Assembly (NCBI GenBank): GCA_934230415.1
Contig: CAKQEW010000003.1
Coordinates: forward strand, 62,001 to 126,000
Reading direction: 5' to 3'
DNA from: an uncultured Alphaproteobacteria bacterium
GTDB lineage: Bacteria; Pseudomonadota; Alphaproteobacteria; Rs-D84
DNA: 64,000 nt
A program made the translations under genes and the position numbers. The notes beneath the pieces are model-generated. The model worked only from the letters and a program-made list of their open reading frames with translations. It was not told where the DNA came from and made no database searches. How positions within the stretch are numbered: position 1 is the stretch's first letter; the number at the start of each line of letters is the position of its first letter. This document shows positions 1-8,579 of the stretch, piece by piece.

Positions 1-228
1 CGTCAGGATGTTATCCGCCGCCGTTGCCGTACCCATAATCACACCATAAACACTCTGCTTGTGCGCAGCGCGCACGAACCCCAAACCGGTTCCGGCATTA
101 CCCTGAGGATCCAAATCTATCAGCAAAACACGTTTTTTTATTGCCGCCAATGATGCGCCAATATTTATTGCCGTGGTGGTTTTACCCACCCCACCCTTTT
201 GATTCGCAAATGCAATAACAGTCGCCAT
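1..228 (-). CDS. parA: ParA/Soj chromosome-partition ATPase (partial)
   Basis: The first 76 codons are visible and the gene runs off the left edge. The ParA deviant Walker A box KGGVGKTT is at residues 11-18, followed by the family's [10 protein letters not shown] segment at 35-44. ParA binds ATP and nucleoid DNA and, with ParB bound to parS, segregates the origin region. The start at 228 has a GGGGGA ribosome site just upstream. It lies downstream of rsmG on the same strand, the usual rsmG-parA-parB order, so parB would be expected beyond the edge. Two parS-like palindromes lie in the rsmG-parA gap. Confidence 0.93.
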   Translation of the reverse strand, partial: MATVIAFANQKGGVGKTTTAINIGASLAAIKKRVLLIDLDPQGNAGTGLGFVRAAHKQSVYGVIMGTATAADNILT

Positions 229-331
229 TTTATCCCCCGATTTATATCCCCAGATTATAAAATTCACATAATTCGGTCAAGATATTTATATTTCATATAC
301 AAAAAATATAGTAAAAACAAATAAATAAATT

Positions 332-349
332 TTATTTCATATGAAATAA
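332..349. promoter_or_regulatory. parS-like palindrome 1
   Basis: A perfect 18-bp palindrome, TTATTTCATATGAAATAA. Its core TTTCAYRTGAAA fits the bacterial parS consensus (TGTTTCACGTGAAACA) at the central bases. It lies in the AT-rich 225-bp gap between rsmG and parA, where parS sites are often found. ParB binding is inferred. Confidence 0.5.
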
Positions 350-438
350 CAAACCCGCCGGCCCTTTTGATAAAAAATTGTAAAAAGACCGGAAAATACC
401 AAAATATTAAAAACACAGAAATTACAATAAATTACACG

Positions 439-456
439 TTATTTCATGTGAAATTA
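439..456. promoter_or_regulatory. parS-like palindrome 2
   Basis: A second site with the palindromic core ATTTCATGTGAAAT at 441-454, overlapping the rsmG stop codon (454-456). It shares the TTTCAYRTGAAA core with the site at 332-349, about 100 bp away. Paired parS-like sites next to parA suggest a centromere cluster, though the consensus CACGTG centre is not exact. Confidence 0.5.
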
Positions 457-1014
457 CCGGCAATTTTTGATAATAATTATATACCCATCGCCGGTGCGTG
501 ATGGCACCAGTTCATAATCAAAGCGGTATTTCGCTTTTGCGGTTGCAATTTCAGACTGAATTTCCCGGCCTTTTAGTAAAAAAAGCCGGCATTTTGTTTT
601 GGCAACATAGTCTAAAATCTTTATCAATGGCGCGAATGCACGTGCAGTAAACACTAAATCACCGGTGTTTGCCGGTATTTTTTTAACAAAATCTTCAACC
701 CGACCATGAAACACCGTTAAATTTGGCAAATCCAGACGCGTTTTCAATTCATTCAAAAACGCCGCCTTTTTACCAATTGATTCAATACATGTAACGTTCC
801 ATCCCAAAATGGCCAGCACGACACCCGGAAAACCGGCACCGCTGCCCAAATCGGCGATTCGCACATCCCGTGGCAAAACGTCCGCCAATTGCGCACTGTC
901 GGCAAAATGACGTGTGGCGATATCGTCCAGCGTGCTGGGCGCGACCAGATTCATCTTGGCCGACCATTCACGCAGTGTATCTGCATACTGTTGAAATTTG
1001 ACTTTATTATCCAT
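454..1014 (-). CDS. rsmG: 16S rRNA (guanine-N7)-methyltransferase RsmG
   Basis: A 186-residue RsmG (GidB), which uses SAM to methylate G527 in the 530 loop of 16S rRNA. The SAM-binding glycine-rich motif IADLGSGAGFPG is near residues 53-64. Slightly short for the family (about 200). The start at 1014 has no ribosome site. A TAGAAT -10 box lies on this strand at 1027-1022, 7 nt before the ATG, which suggests leaderless translation. mnmG, the common neighbour, is 18 kb away here. Confidence 0.95.
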   Translation of the reverse strand: MDNKVKFQQYADTLREWSAKMNLVAPSTLDDIATRHFADSAQLADVLPRDVRIADLGSGAGFPGVVLAILGWNVTCIESIGKKAAFLNELKTRLDLPNLTVFHGRVEDFVKKIPANTGDLVFTARAFAPLIKILDYVAKTKCRLFLLKGREIQSEIATAKAKYRFDYELVPSRTGDGYIIIIKNCR

Positions 1015-1027
1015 ACGCGGTATTCTA
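998..1027 (+). promoter_or_regulatory. Divergent overlapping promoters rsmG / TPR gene
   Basis: Rightward: -35 TTGACT (998-1003), 17 bp, -10 TATTCT (1021-1026), then 9 nt to the ATG at 1036. Leftward: -10 TAGAAT read on the minus strand at 1027-1022, 7 nt before the rsmG start. The two -10 boxes overlap on opposite strands, so the two genes probably compete for polymerase. The rightward -35 is inside rsmG. Confidence 0.6.
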
Positions 1028-1035
1028 GCACAGTT

Positions 1036-2652
1036 ATGAGAAAAATAGAAAGTTTATTTATCAGTGGTGCATTTTTGGCAACTGTATTGGGGACCGGAAT
1101 TGCAATTTATAATCACGACGGCGCCACCAGGCCAGGGGACACATACCATTTCCCGACCAGCAAATATGGCGCATTTATTGCGGCCCAGCATGCGATTTAC
1201 GTTAATGATTTTGGGCACGCCAACGAATTCATGGCCAGTTTAGATGACGTTGATTACAAGGCCGTCCAGACGTCAAAGTATATATCTGAATTCCTGTCGG
1301 GACATATGCCGGCGGATGCCGCCGAATTGCGCGATGACAAGACGCCTGCGGCACGTTTTGTATATGATGCATACCTGGTAAATAATGACGATTGGGACGC
1401 GTTATACAAACGGCATAAATCTGATGAATCTGCATTGGTTGCACCATTTCGTATCTGGTCTGCGGTTCAAAAAAATCGCATAACAGAAACGATGAAATTC
1501 ATTGATAAACTGCCCACAAACGCATCATGGAAATCGTTCGTACGCGGTCAAATTTACGCTGAAATTGGAAAGTATGACCAGGCCGCCACAGAATTTGCAA
1601 AAGTGCGTACAGACTTCATGAATGTGAACGATTACATGTACATCATGTCATTTTACACACATCATGATATGAATGATGCGGCGAATAAATTGCGCGCTGA
1701 TTTTACGTCGTCCCCAGGTGGGATGTACATGTTGCAGTACACTGATTACCCCGCATGGGAAACAATTTCTGGATATAAAAACGCAATGGCGTTCAGCATA
1801 ATACAAAACGTATCACACACCCAGATTATGATGTATTCTGACCTGGCATTACTGATGTTACGTTTTGCCCAGATAACTGCGCCCGGATTTGGTCCAGACA
1901 GCGATATTATTAACTATTATATGGGACAATTCCTGTTAAATAATAACGGGAATTTTGATGAATACTTCAATCGTGTTGACGATGCCAGTCCGTTTGCGCC
2001 ATTTGTATGGATGCGACGCGCCGATACAGCCGGCGATGCACGTATGCTGCGCGATATTGTGCGCGCGCACCCGTTGTTTGCACCGGGGGTAATGAACCTG
2101 GTTGGTTATTATACACAACATGGTGATATGCGTCATGCATTGCGCACACTGGACAGTGCATTAAAAAACGATGATTTGCCAGAAATTGGCCGGGCATTTT
2201 TCCTGAAAATGCGCGCCCAGGTACATTACGCATTCGGCAAAATTGACGCGGCCGCACACGATATAAAATCGGCATCAGAAGTATTACCGATGGATGCGGA
2301 TATTATGTTAATGCAGGCTAAAATCTGGGCGGCCCAAAACCGCAACTTGGATGATGCATATGAATATGCAATGAGTGTAGTTCGCCGCAATCCGTCTGAT
2401 ACACTGGCATGGGATGCGGTTGGTGTCGTTGTTGCCGCCCGCGAAGGATTGGATGCAGGATTGGCCGTATTGGCACGTGTTGGTGATGTTTCGTCCAATT
2501 GTTCATTACTGTTTATGCACCTGGGGGATATGTATGCAGAAATGGGTGATAATGTTCGCGCCCGTGATGCATATATACGTGCAATTGATTTATCATCTGA
2601 TGGATTGGTCAGTATCCCCGTAATTAACAAAAAAATAAGGAAATTGAAATGA
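1036..2652 (+). CDS. TPR-repeat exported or membrane-anchored protein
   Basis: A 538-residue protein with an N-terminal hydrophobic segment (residues about 5-22, LFISGAFLATVLGTGIAIY) that is a signal peptide or anchor. The rest is helical with TPR-like repeats, clearest in the C-terminal half (for example HLGDMYAEMGDNVRARDAYIRAI near the end). TPR proteins are scaffolds, so the partner is unknown; a periplasmic or envelope role is inferred. The ATG at 1036 is preferred over upstream in-frame starts because the hydrophobic segment follows directly and a promoter ends 9 nt before it. The stop overlaps the gpsA start by 4 nt, implying co-translation. Confidence 0.75.
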   Translation: MRKIESLFISGAFLATVLGTGIAIYNHDGATRPGDTYHFPTSKYGAFIAAQHAIYVNDFGHANEFMASLDDVDYKAVQTSKYISEFLSGHMPADAAELRDDKTPAARFVYDAYLVNNDDWDALYKRHKSDESALVAPFRIWSAVQKNRITETMKFIDKLPTNASWKSFVRGQIYAEIGKYDQAATEFAKVRTDFMNVNDYMYIMSFYTHHDMNDAANKLRADFTSSPGGMYMLQYTDYPAWETISGYKNAMAFSIIQNVSHTQIMMYSDLALLMLRFAQITAPGFGPDSDIINYYMGQFLLNNNGNFDEYFNRVDDASPFAPFVWMRRADTAGDARMLRDIVRAHPLFAPGVMNLVGYYTQHGDMRHALRTLDSALKNDDLPEIGRAFFLKMRAQVHYAFGKIDAAAHDIKSASEVLPMDADIMLMQAKIWAAQNRNLDDAYEYAMSVVRRNPSDTLAWDAVGVVVAAREGLDAGLAVLARVGDVSSNCSLLFMHLGDMYAEMGDNVRARDAYIRAIDLSSDGLVSIPVINKKIRKLK

Positions 2653-3518
2653 AGGTTGGTGTAATTGGTGCCGGTGCATGGGGCACAGCATTGGCGATTA
2701 CGTCTGCCCGTGGTGGCGCAGATGTTCTGATGTGGTCATACGATGGCGAATACAAACAATTTGATGATGTTATCATCCCAGACAACATGCATGTGACGCG
2801 TGAAATGTCCGATATGGGGGCATGTGATGCGTGGCTGGTTGTGACACCGGCGGCATTTTTCCGCGAAACAATGCGCCGCGCCGGCGAATTCTATCATGGT
2901 CAACCCATCATCATTTGCACCAAGGGGGCCGAGGCCGCAACCGGCGATTTTATGTCTGAAATTATGGCGTCTGTATTGCCCGATGCGAAACATTTGGCGG
3001 TGCTGTCGGGCCCGCAATTCGCAGCAGAAGTTGCACGTGGCGTCCCGACCGGTTCAACCCTGGCCACACGCAGTGACGTGGCAATGCAGGCGGGCAGGGC
3101 GATTTTAAACCAGTTATACATTCAGCCCAGCGACGACATAATCGGTGCCGAAATATGCGGTGTTGGTAAAAATGCCGTGGCATTGATTTCTGGATATAAT
3201 TCTGTGGCGGCCGGTGGCGAAAACGAACGTGCACTGGTATTCACACGCGCCTGGGGCGAGGTTATGCAAATCGGTCTGGCATTGGGGGCACACACAGAAA
3301 CATTCCTGGATCTGTGCGGGATTGGCGACCTGTTCCTGTCTGCGACGTCCGCGACCAGTCGTAATTTCGCCGGCGGAATGGCAATTGCAAACGCAGAACC
3401 GGTTGTCGGCACCGTAGAGGGAATATTTGCGTTGTCCGGCCTGATTCGGCGCGCCAAAAAATTGGGGGTTGCGGTTCCAACACTGACCCAGATGCAGGAA
3501 AAATTGGGATTAAAATAA
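2649..3518 (+). CDS. gpsA: Glycerol-3-phosphate dehydrogenase [NAD(P)+]
   Basis: A 289-residue GpsA that reduces dihydroxyacetone phosphate to sn-glycerol 3-phosphate for phospholipid synthesis. The N-terminal Rossmann motif GVIGAGAWGTALA is at residues 4-16. The central GAEICGVGKNAVALISG segment carries the family's catalytic lysine region. It is about 40 residues shorter than typical GpsA (about 330), consistent with genome compaction. It overlaps the TPR gene by ATGA and ends in a shared bidirectional terminator. Confidence 0.93.
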   Translation: MKVGVIGAGAWGTALAITSARGGADVLMWSYDGEYKQFDDVIIPDNMHVTREMSDMGACDAWLVVTPAAFFRETMRRAGEFYHGQPIIICTKGAEAATGDFMSEIMASVLPDAKHLAVLSGPQFAAEVARGVPTGSTLATRSDVAMQAGRAILNQLYIQPSDDIIGAEICGVGKNAVALISGYNSVAAGGENERALVFTRAWGEVMQIGLALGAHTETFLDLCGIGDLFLSATSATSRNFAGGMAIANAEPVVGTVEGIFALSGLIRRAKKLGVAVPTLTQMQEKLGLK

Positions 3519-3522
3519 ACAT

Positions 3523-3554
3523 AAAAAAACACCGGCAAATGCCGGTGTTTTTTT
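3523..3554. terminator. Bidirectional terminator, gpsA / macB
   Basis: A hairpin with core CCGGCAAATGCCGG (3532-3545), flanked by an A tract on the left and a T tract on the right, so it can terminate both converging genes. The same 14-bp core occurs at five other junctions in the window. Confidence 0.9.
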
Positions 3555-4770
3555 ATTCATGACGCAAACTGTCAATCGGGTTTAATTTTGCCGCCTTTAG
3601 CGCCGGAACAACGCCGGATGCCAAACCAACAATTACCGCAACCGAAACAGACAAAATTACCGGCCAGATAGAGAAGGGCACATTATACCCCATCCACAGG
3701 CGACCAACCCCCTGGGACAGGCCGACACCCAAAATCAGTCCTGCCATTGATCCCATAAACGAAATCAAAATTGATTCGGACAAGAATTGAATAATTATCT
3801 GGCGTTCACGGGCACCGATTGCCTTGCGAATACCAATTTCACGCGTACGTTCGGCCACAGATACCAGCATCATGTTCATAATACCAATTGCCCCCACCAA
3901 CAACGATACCGCGGCAATCGCAATCAGCAACATTTTCATATACCCAGTCACGGTATTCATTGTTTCCATAACCTGTTTCATATCCATAATTTGGAAATCA
4001 TCCGCGTCACTGTCTTTTAATTTATGTCGGTCACGTAACAGGGCGGTTATCTGGTTTATTACGATTGTGTTATCCGCATCTGAATACAATTTCAGCGATA
4101 CCATTTGAACCGCGTTTGGAAAACGGCTGCCCGACAGGCGCTTTTTTAACGTGGTAATTGGAATCAGCACCATGTCGTCCTGGCTGCCCATGGCGGAATC
4201 CCCCTTGGCCTTGGTTACGCCAATAACGACAAAAGGCGTGTTCTGGACGCGAATAACCTGGCCGATGGGATCATCTGGCAAACCTAACTCTTCGGCCGTT
4301 GTGGGGCCAATTACGGCGTACGTAGACGCATTTCTGACCGCCGCATCATCAAAGAACACACCTTTTTCCACCTCTATGTTCTGGACGGTTGTGTATGCCG
4401 GATATACGCCCGTCATTGATGTAGACCAGTTTTTGTTGCCATAAACCACCTGGGCACCAGACATTTGAACCGGGCTGACCGCGGCAACATCGGGTAATTT
4501 GCCAATATATTCGGCATCATCAATGGTCAATGTTTGGCGGTTACCAGTGCGCACACCGCCGGTTTGTGCCGCACCGGCACGAATGATGATTGTCCCGGTC
4601 CCCAATGATGAAAATTGGTCCGTGATTTGTTTCTGGACGGTTTCACCAACCGCAACCATTATCACCACCGCCATAACGCCGATAACAATGCCCAAAACGG
4701 TCAGAAATGAACGAATTTTGTTTCCGCTGATAGACAGCCATGATTCTTTGAAAATATCGTTAAATGTCAT
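3553..4770 (-). CDS. MacB/FtsX-type ABC transporter permease
   Basis: A 405-residue permease with MacB topology: TM1 near residues 20-40 (IRSFLTVLGIVIGVMAVVIMVAVGE), a large periplasmic domain, then three TM segments between about 280 and 395. The N-terminal NKIRSFLTVLGI and the central LVGAIGIMNMMLVSVAERTREIGIRKA are hallmark MacB/LolC-type sequences. Unlike E. coli MacB the ATPase is a separate gene just upstream. With the MacA-like adaptor and TolC-like protein it would form a tripartite exporter for macrolides, peptides or lipids; the substrate is unknown. Confidence 0.9.
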   Translation of the reverse strand: MTFNDIFKESWLSISGNKIRSFLTVLGIVIGVMAVVIMVAVGETVQKQITDQFSSLGTGTIIIRAGAAQTGGVRTGNRQTLTIDDAEYIGKLPDVAAVSPVQMSGAQVVYGNKNWSTSMTGVYPAYTTVQNIEVEKGVFFDDAAVRNASTYAVIGPTTAEELGLPDDPIGQVIRVQNTPFVVIGVTKAKGDSAMGSQDDMVLIPITTLKKRLSGSRFPNAVQMVSLKLYSDADNTIVINQITALLRDRHKLKDSDADDFQIMDMKQVMETMNTVTGYMKMLLIAIAAVSLLVGAIGIMNMMLVSVAERTREIGIRKAIGARERQIIIQFLSESILISFMGSMAGLILGVGLSQGVGRLWMGYNVPFSIWPVILSVSVAVIVGLASGVVPALKAAKLNPIDSLRHE

Positions 4771-4790
4771 TTTTTACCCCCATACGCACA

Positions 4791-5522
4791 TTACAATTTA
4801 TCGTCTGTTTTTGGCATTTTGCCATCATAGTTTATGCGTCCATCACGGATATGAATCAGTCGGTCGGCATATCGTGCGATATCAAATTCGTGCGTAATCA
4901 TAACGATTGTAATGCCCATTTCCTGGTTTAATTGCTTAAAGAATTTCAGGATTTCATTACCCTTTTTACTGTCCAATGCGCCGGTCGGTTCGTCCGCCAG
5001 AATCAGCTTTGGATTACCCGCCAAAGCACGTGCAATCGCCACACGCTGCTTCATACCACCCGACAGTTGTGTTGGCAAATACGATTCAAATTTTTCCAAC
5101 CCAACCCGGTGCAACATTTCACGTGCACGCCGCACGCGTTCCGCCATGGGCAACCCGCGATACATTAATGGCAACATCACGTTATCCAGGACGCTGCGCT
5201 TGGACAGCAAATTAAACTGTTGAAACACGAATCCGATGTATTCATTGCGCACGGTTGCCAATTCATCCGGCGTCATGTTTGTTATATCACGACCATACAG
5301 TTCATATACCCCAGATGTCGGCGTATCCAGCGCACCAATAATATTCATACACGTTGATTTTCCAGACCCCGATGGCCCCATAATCGCCACAAATTCATGC
5401 GCATGCACATCAAAATTAATGTCAAACAGCACCTGCTGCTGGCCCCCCAGTTCCACAGGAAAGCTCTTGCAAATATCGCGCATAGAAATAATTATGTCTG
5501 ATGATTTTGCTGATTGTTTCAT
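4791..5522 (-). CDS. MacB/LolD-type ABC transporter ATPase
   Basis: A 243-residue ATPase. Walker A GPSGSGKST is near residues 48-56, the signature LSGGMKQRVAIARAL near 146-160, and Walker B LILADEPTGALDS near 167-179, with the H-loop ITHE further on. This is the MacB/LolD/FtsE subfamily. The start at 5522 is preferred because GGGGGA lies 7 nt upstream; an extension to 5585 would run into the terminator-like hairpin. It pairs with the permease just downstream. Confidence 0.93.
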   Translation of the reverse strand: MKQSAKSSDIIISMRDICKSFPVELGGQQQVLFDINFDVHAHEFVAIMGPSGSGKSTCMNIIGALDTPTSGVYELYGRDITNMTPDELATVRNEYIGFVFQQFNLLSKRSVLDNVMLPLMYRGLPMAERVRRAREMLHRVGLEKFESYLPTQLSGGMKQRVAIARALAGNPKLILADEPTGALDSKKGNEILKFFKQLNQEMGITIVMITHEFDIARYADRLIHIRDGRINYDGKMPKTDDKL

Positions 5523-5572
5523 ACCAATCCCCCATACCCAAAATATTATACACAGATTTTTACGCAAACGAA

Positions 5573-5602
5573 TAAAAAAACGCACCGTGCGGTGCGTTTT
5601 TT
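5573..5602 (-). terminator. Terminator-like hairpin inside the efflux cluster
   Basis: The stem cgcaccg / cggtgcg (5581-5596) is flanked by A7 on the left and T6 on the right. On the minus strand it follows the macA-like stop and precedes the ATPase gene. It could split tolC-macA from the ATPase-permease pair or lower expression of the latter. Confidence 0.75.
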
Positions 5603-5606
5603 ATCC

Positions 5607-6833
5607 CTACATTGGGCCACCGCCCGGTCCGCCGCCCATTCTGTTGGTTGTGTTGGTGGATTTCTGGCCTGTACGTCCAACAACGATTTTATCACCATCC
5701 TGTATCTGGTCAGAAACAATTTCTGTTTCGGTCGCAGTAACCAGACCCTTGGTAAATGGCACCAACATGATTTTACCGTTACGTGAAATCGCCAGATGGT
5801 CAGATGTTGTTGCATCACCCGCGTCATCAACAATGCCATCAAATTTACGCAATAATAATGCCGCATTTTGAACCTTGAACACGTCTGATTTTTCAGACAC
5901 AACAATTGTCACAAACGCGGTCATACCCGGCATCAGGCGCAAATCAGAATTATCAACGTCAATTACGACCGTGTATACAACAACATTTGATGTCGTTGTT
6001 GGCGACAAACGAATCTGGCGCACGACACCGTCAAACGTCTGGTTCGGATACGCATCAACCGTAAATGTCACAGGTTGACCTTCCTTGATAACACCAATGT
6101 CAGCCTCGGACACAGATGTTTCAATCTGCATCTGGGACAGATCTTCGGCGATCTTAAATAAATTTGGCGTCTGGAACGATGCCGCAACGGTCTGACCGAC
6201 GTCAACCTCGCGCGCGATGACGGTGCCATCAACCGGGGATGTAATTGTCGCATACCCCAGGTTTGTTACCGCACGATCATATTGTGATTGCATACGATTC
6301 ACAGATTGTTCGGCCTGTTCGTATGTTGTTTGCGATTGTTCCATTTCGGCACGGGAAATAAAACCTTCGTTATACAGTGTCTTGTTACGTTCATATTCGC
6401 TCTTGGCATAATTACGCTGGGACTGGGCACTGACCAGGGATGCCTTGGCCTCGTCCACAGACGCCTGTAACACAGATGGTTCTATTTCCAACAGGACATC
6501 ACCCTTTTTCACCTTGGAATTATAATCAACATACAATTTTTCAATTGTGCCCGATACCTGGGAACCAACACTGACGGTGTTCAGTGGTTGAATTTCACCG
6601 GTTGCGGTCACAACCTGGCGCAAATCACCACGCGATATGTCCATCATAACCAGTGTACCGGTATCCTTTTTGGATGTGCCGCCAAACAACATATAAATCC
6701 CCAGCACGCACAGTGCCAAAATTAAAATCCACCATTTTTTGCGCCAAATCCAACGAAACGCACGCCGTAAAAATGACGGGCGCGATGACACGGCAACTGT
6801 ATTAACCTTTGCTTTCTTATTCTGCTGTTTCAT
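5607..6833 (-). CDS. MacA/HlyD-family periplasmic adaptor
   Basis: A 408-residue membrane fusion protein. It has one N-terminal TM (about residues 34-50, WWILILALCVLGIYMLFGG), a biotinyl-lipoyl-like domain (VKKGDVLLEIEP), a coiled-coil hairpin (about 110-190) and beta-barrel domains (ITSPVDGTVIAREVDVGQTV). It ends in a Gly/Pro/Met-rich tail. MacA-type adaptors link the ABC permease to a TolC channel and stimulate its ATPase. The start overlaps the end of the upstream outer-membrane gene by 17 nt. Confidence 0.92.
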   Translation of the reverse strand: MKQQNKKAKVNTVAVSSRPSFLRRAFRWIWRKKWWILILALCVLGIYMLFGGTSKKDTGTLVMMDISRGDLRQVVTATGEIQPLNTVSVGSQVSGTIEKLYVDYNSKVKKGDVLLEIEPSVLQASVDEAKASLVSAQSQRNYAKSEYERNKTLYNEGFISRAEMEQSQTTYEQAEQSVNRMQSQYDRAVTNLGYATITSPVDGTVIAREVDVGQTVAASFQTPNLFKIAEDLSQMQIETSVSEADIGVIKEGQPVTFTVDAYPNQTFDGVVRQIRLSPTTTSNVVVYTVVIDVDNSDLRLMPGMTAFVTIVVSEKSDVFKVQNAALLLRKFDGIVDDAGDATTSDHLAISRNGKIMLVPFTKGLVTATETEIVSDQIQDGDKIVVGRTGQKSTNTTNRMGGGPGGGPM

Positions 6834-8154
6834 CTGTATTTTCCCCCTCTAATCCAACCTTGATTTCACCAATGGCCAATGCGACCGCCGCACGTTTTGT
6901 GAACAGGTCATATTTCGCCGCATTATTTTGCTTTTGTGCATCAACCAGTTCTGACTGGGCCGTTTGCCAATCCAGCATTGTTGCCCGTCCAACCTTGTAC
7001 ATACCGGCGGTAACGCGTTCACTTTCAGTCGCCGATGCCAGTAATGTTTCTGTTTGGGTCAACACCGTCTGGGCGGTTTTGTAATTCTGGTATGCCGTGA
7101 ATATATCCAGTGTTGCGGCATCGCTGGTCGCGCGCTGCTGTTCCAGGGCGGCATCATAGTTTGCCTGGGCCTGGCGCACACCATACATGTTTGCAAATCC
7201 TGCAAATATTGGCATTGACGCACGGATACCAATGCTGCCACTGACCTTGTCACTGCCGGCATTAAAACTCTCGGACGGGGTATCGTTCCACGAAACAGAA
7301 CCAGACGCGGAAATACTGGGCAAATTTTTCAAAAATGCCGAATTACGGCGATGCCATGCGGCGTCCTTGTTCGCCGCTGCACGCAACAGGTCCGGACGTG
7401 ATTTCTGGGCGATTTCAATCAATTCATCAACCGTTTGAATTTCAGATGCACGCCCAAATTCCGATGGCATATCGGCAATCTGGATATCCTGGTTTGCCGG
7501 GAATGACAATTTACTTAACAATGCGCCCTTGGCAATTTCGCGATTGTTCTTTGCGCGTTCCAAATCCAAGTTACGACTGGCCAGTGTGGTGTCTGCCTTT
7601 AAAACGTCGGCCTTGGCAACAGAACCGGCCTTGAACTTTTTGGCGGCGGTATCACGCGCGGTTTGCGCAACCGTACGCAGTGATTCTGCACTTTTTACGT
7701 CCGCATCGGCGTTTAACAGGTTATAATACGCGCCAATCACACCATATATGTAATTCTGGACATTTTCGTCATAGTCAAACCCCGCCGCACGCCACGATGC
7801 CGTCAACTGGTTTACATCGGCCAGACGTTTACCAAAATCAAATAACAGATACGATGCCGACAGCGATGCACCATACGACCAATCACCCCATTCTTTGTTA
7901 CGATATGGCAATGATGCCGATGCATTCGCCGATACATTCGGCAAATAATTTGCATATCCGGCATTTTTCGCGAATCGTGCCGATTGCAGTGCAAAATATG
8001 ACGCCGTCGTTGTTGGGTTACGACACAAACCTAAATCCACCACCTGGGGCAGATTCAAACGTTCCGCCGGCACAGTTGTCCGCGTGGCGCAATCATCATC
8101 CGCGCCGAATGCCAGCGTTGGCAATATGCATAATAACAGTGATACTTTCCTCAT
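6817..8154 (-). CDS. TolC-family outer-membrane efflux protein
   Basis: A 445-residue TolC-like channel with a signal peptide (MRKVSLLLCILPTLAFGA) and the two tandem OEP repeats expected of the family, rich in coiled-coil helix (for example LNLPQVVDLGLCRNP, KAGSVAKADVLKADTTLASRNL, YKVGRATMLDWQTAQSEL). The repeated helix-strand layout makes the trimeric barrel-tunnel. The ATG at 8154 is chosen because the signal peptide starts there and AAGAGAGAG precedes it; a TTG at 8175 is possible but weaker. First gene of the leftward efflux cluster. Confidence 0.92.
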   Translation of the reverse strand: MRKVSLLLCILPTLAFGADDDCATRTTVPAERLNLPQVVDLGLCRNPTTTASYFALQSARFAKNAGYANYLPNVSANASASLPYRNKEWGDWSYGASLSASYLLFDFGKRLADVNQLTASWRAAGFDYDENVQNYIYGVIGAYYNLLNADADVKSAESLRTVAQTARDTAAKKFKAGSVAKADVLKADTTLASRNLDLERAKNNREIAKGALLSKLSFPANQDIQIADMPSEFGRASEIQTVDELIEIAQKSRPDLLRAAANKDAAWHRRNSAFLKNLPSISASGSVSWNDTPSESFNAGSDKVSGSIGIRASMPIFAGFANMYGVRQAQANYDAALEQQRATSDAATLDIFTAYQNYKTAQTVLTQTETLLASATESERVTAGMYKVGRATMLDWQTAQSELVDAQKQNNAAKYDLFTKRAAVALAIGEIKVGLEGENTDETAE

Positions 8155-8198
8155 TCTCGCTCTCTCTTGGTACAATTATGTATAATATAATTTTTCTG

Positions 8199-8227
8199 TT
8201 GAATTACAATTTTTTTTTGCCTAATAT
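8199..8227 (+). promoter_or_regulatory. Promoter of tRNA-Cys
   Basis: -35 TTGAAT (8199-8204), 17-bp spacer, -10 TAATAT (8222-8227), 15 nt before the mature tRNA. The AT-rich bases to its left probably also hold the leftward efflux-cluster promoter. Confidence 0.65.
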
Positions 8228-8242
8228 GCATTCACATCTCTT

Positions 8243-8316
8243 GGCCTGGTGGCAGAGTGGTTATGCAGAGGACTGCAAATCCTTGTATGCCGGTTCGATT
8301 CCGACCCAGGCCTCCA
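8243..8316 (+). tRNA. tRNA-Cys(GCA)
   Basis: A 74-nt cloverleaf with acceptor GGCCTGG / CCAGGCC, anticodon loop CTGCAAA (GCA), T loop TTCGATT, discriminator T (the Cys identity base) and encoded CCA. Confidence 0.96.
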
Positions 8317-8322
8317 AAATAC

Positions 8323-8350
8323 AATTCCCGCTTGTCGGGAATTTTATTTT
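8323..8350 (+). terminator. Terminator of tRNA-Cys
   Basis: Stem AATTCCCG, loop CTTG, then CGGGAATT and a T-rich tail, 6 nt after the tRNA CCA. Confidence 0.85.
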
Positions 8351-8376
8351 GGACATGGTGCTATCAAACCGGCCCG

Positions 8377-8535
8377 GTTCGCATACGAGTCAGTTTTTGC
8401 AAGCATTTGTAAAAATGCGCTGCGAAAACCATACGAGTGGTGAGTCAAGTTGCGTCAGCAACGGTCGTCGTGTGCGGCGATGCGAACATTCCGACGACAC
8501 GCCTCCAAAATTAAAACGCCCTTGTGGCGTTTTTA
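8377..8535 (+). ncRNA. Candidate structured small RNA
   Basis: A gene-free stretch between tRNA-Cys and recF with successive hairpins: tttt-gca-gcattt pairing with aaatgc-tgc-aaaa (8394-8427), GTTGC/GCAAC (8449-8462) and GTCGTCG/CGACGAC (8464-8498). These are followed by a terminator (AAAACGCC...GGCGTTTTT, 8513-8535). GTTCGCAT (8377-8384) can pair with ATGCGAAC (8480-8487) as an alternative fold. An 11-nt copy of the tRNA-Cys 3' end (gcctccaaaat) sits at 8501-8511, so a decayed tRNA-derived remnant is the other explanation. No known RNA family is recognised. Confidence 0.4.
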
Positions 8536-8544
8536 TATTTACAT

Positions 8545-8573
8545 TTGAACTTTTGCCCCAGATGTCCTAGTAT
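8545..8573 (+). promoter_or_regulatory. recF promoter (leaderless)
   Basis: -35 TTGAAC (8545-8550), 17 bp, -10 TAGTAT (8568-8573), and only 6 nt to the recF ATG at 8580. Transcription would start at or next to the A of the start codon. Confidence 0.6.
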
Positions 8574-8579
8574 TGTGTC

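Noticed and set aside
7680..8570. A 296-codon plus-strand reading frame antisense to the TolC gene and running through tRNA-Cys
   Set aside because: It overlaps a clear TolC gene and a perfect tRNA, has no ribosome site or domain, and reflects codon bias of the opposite strand.
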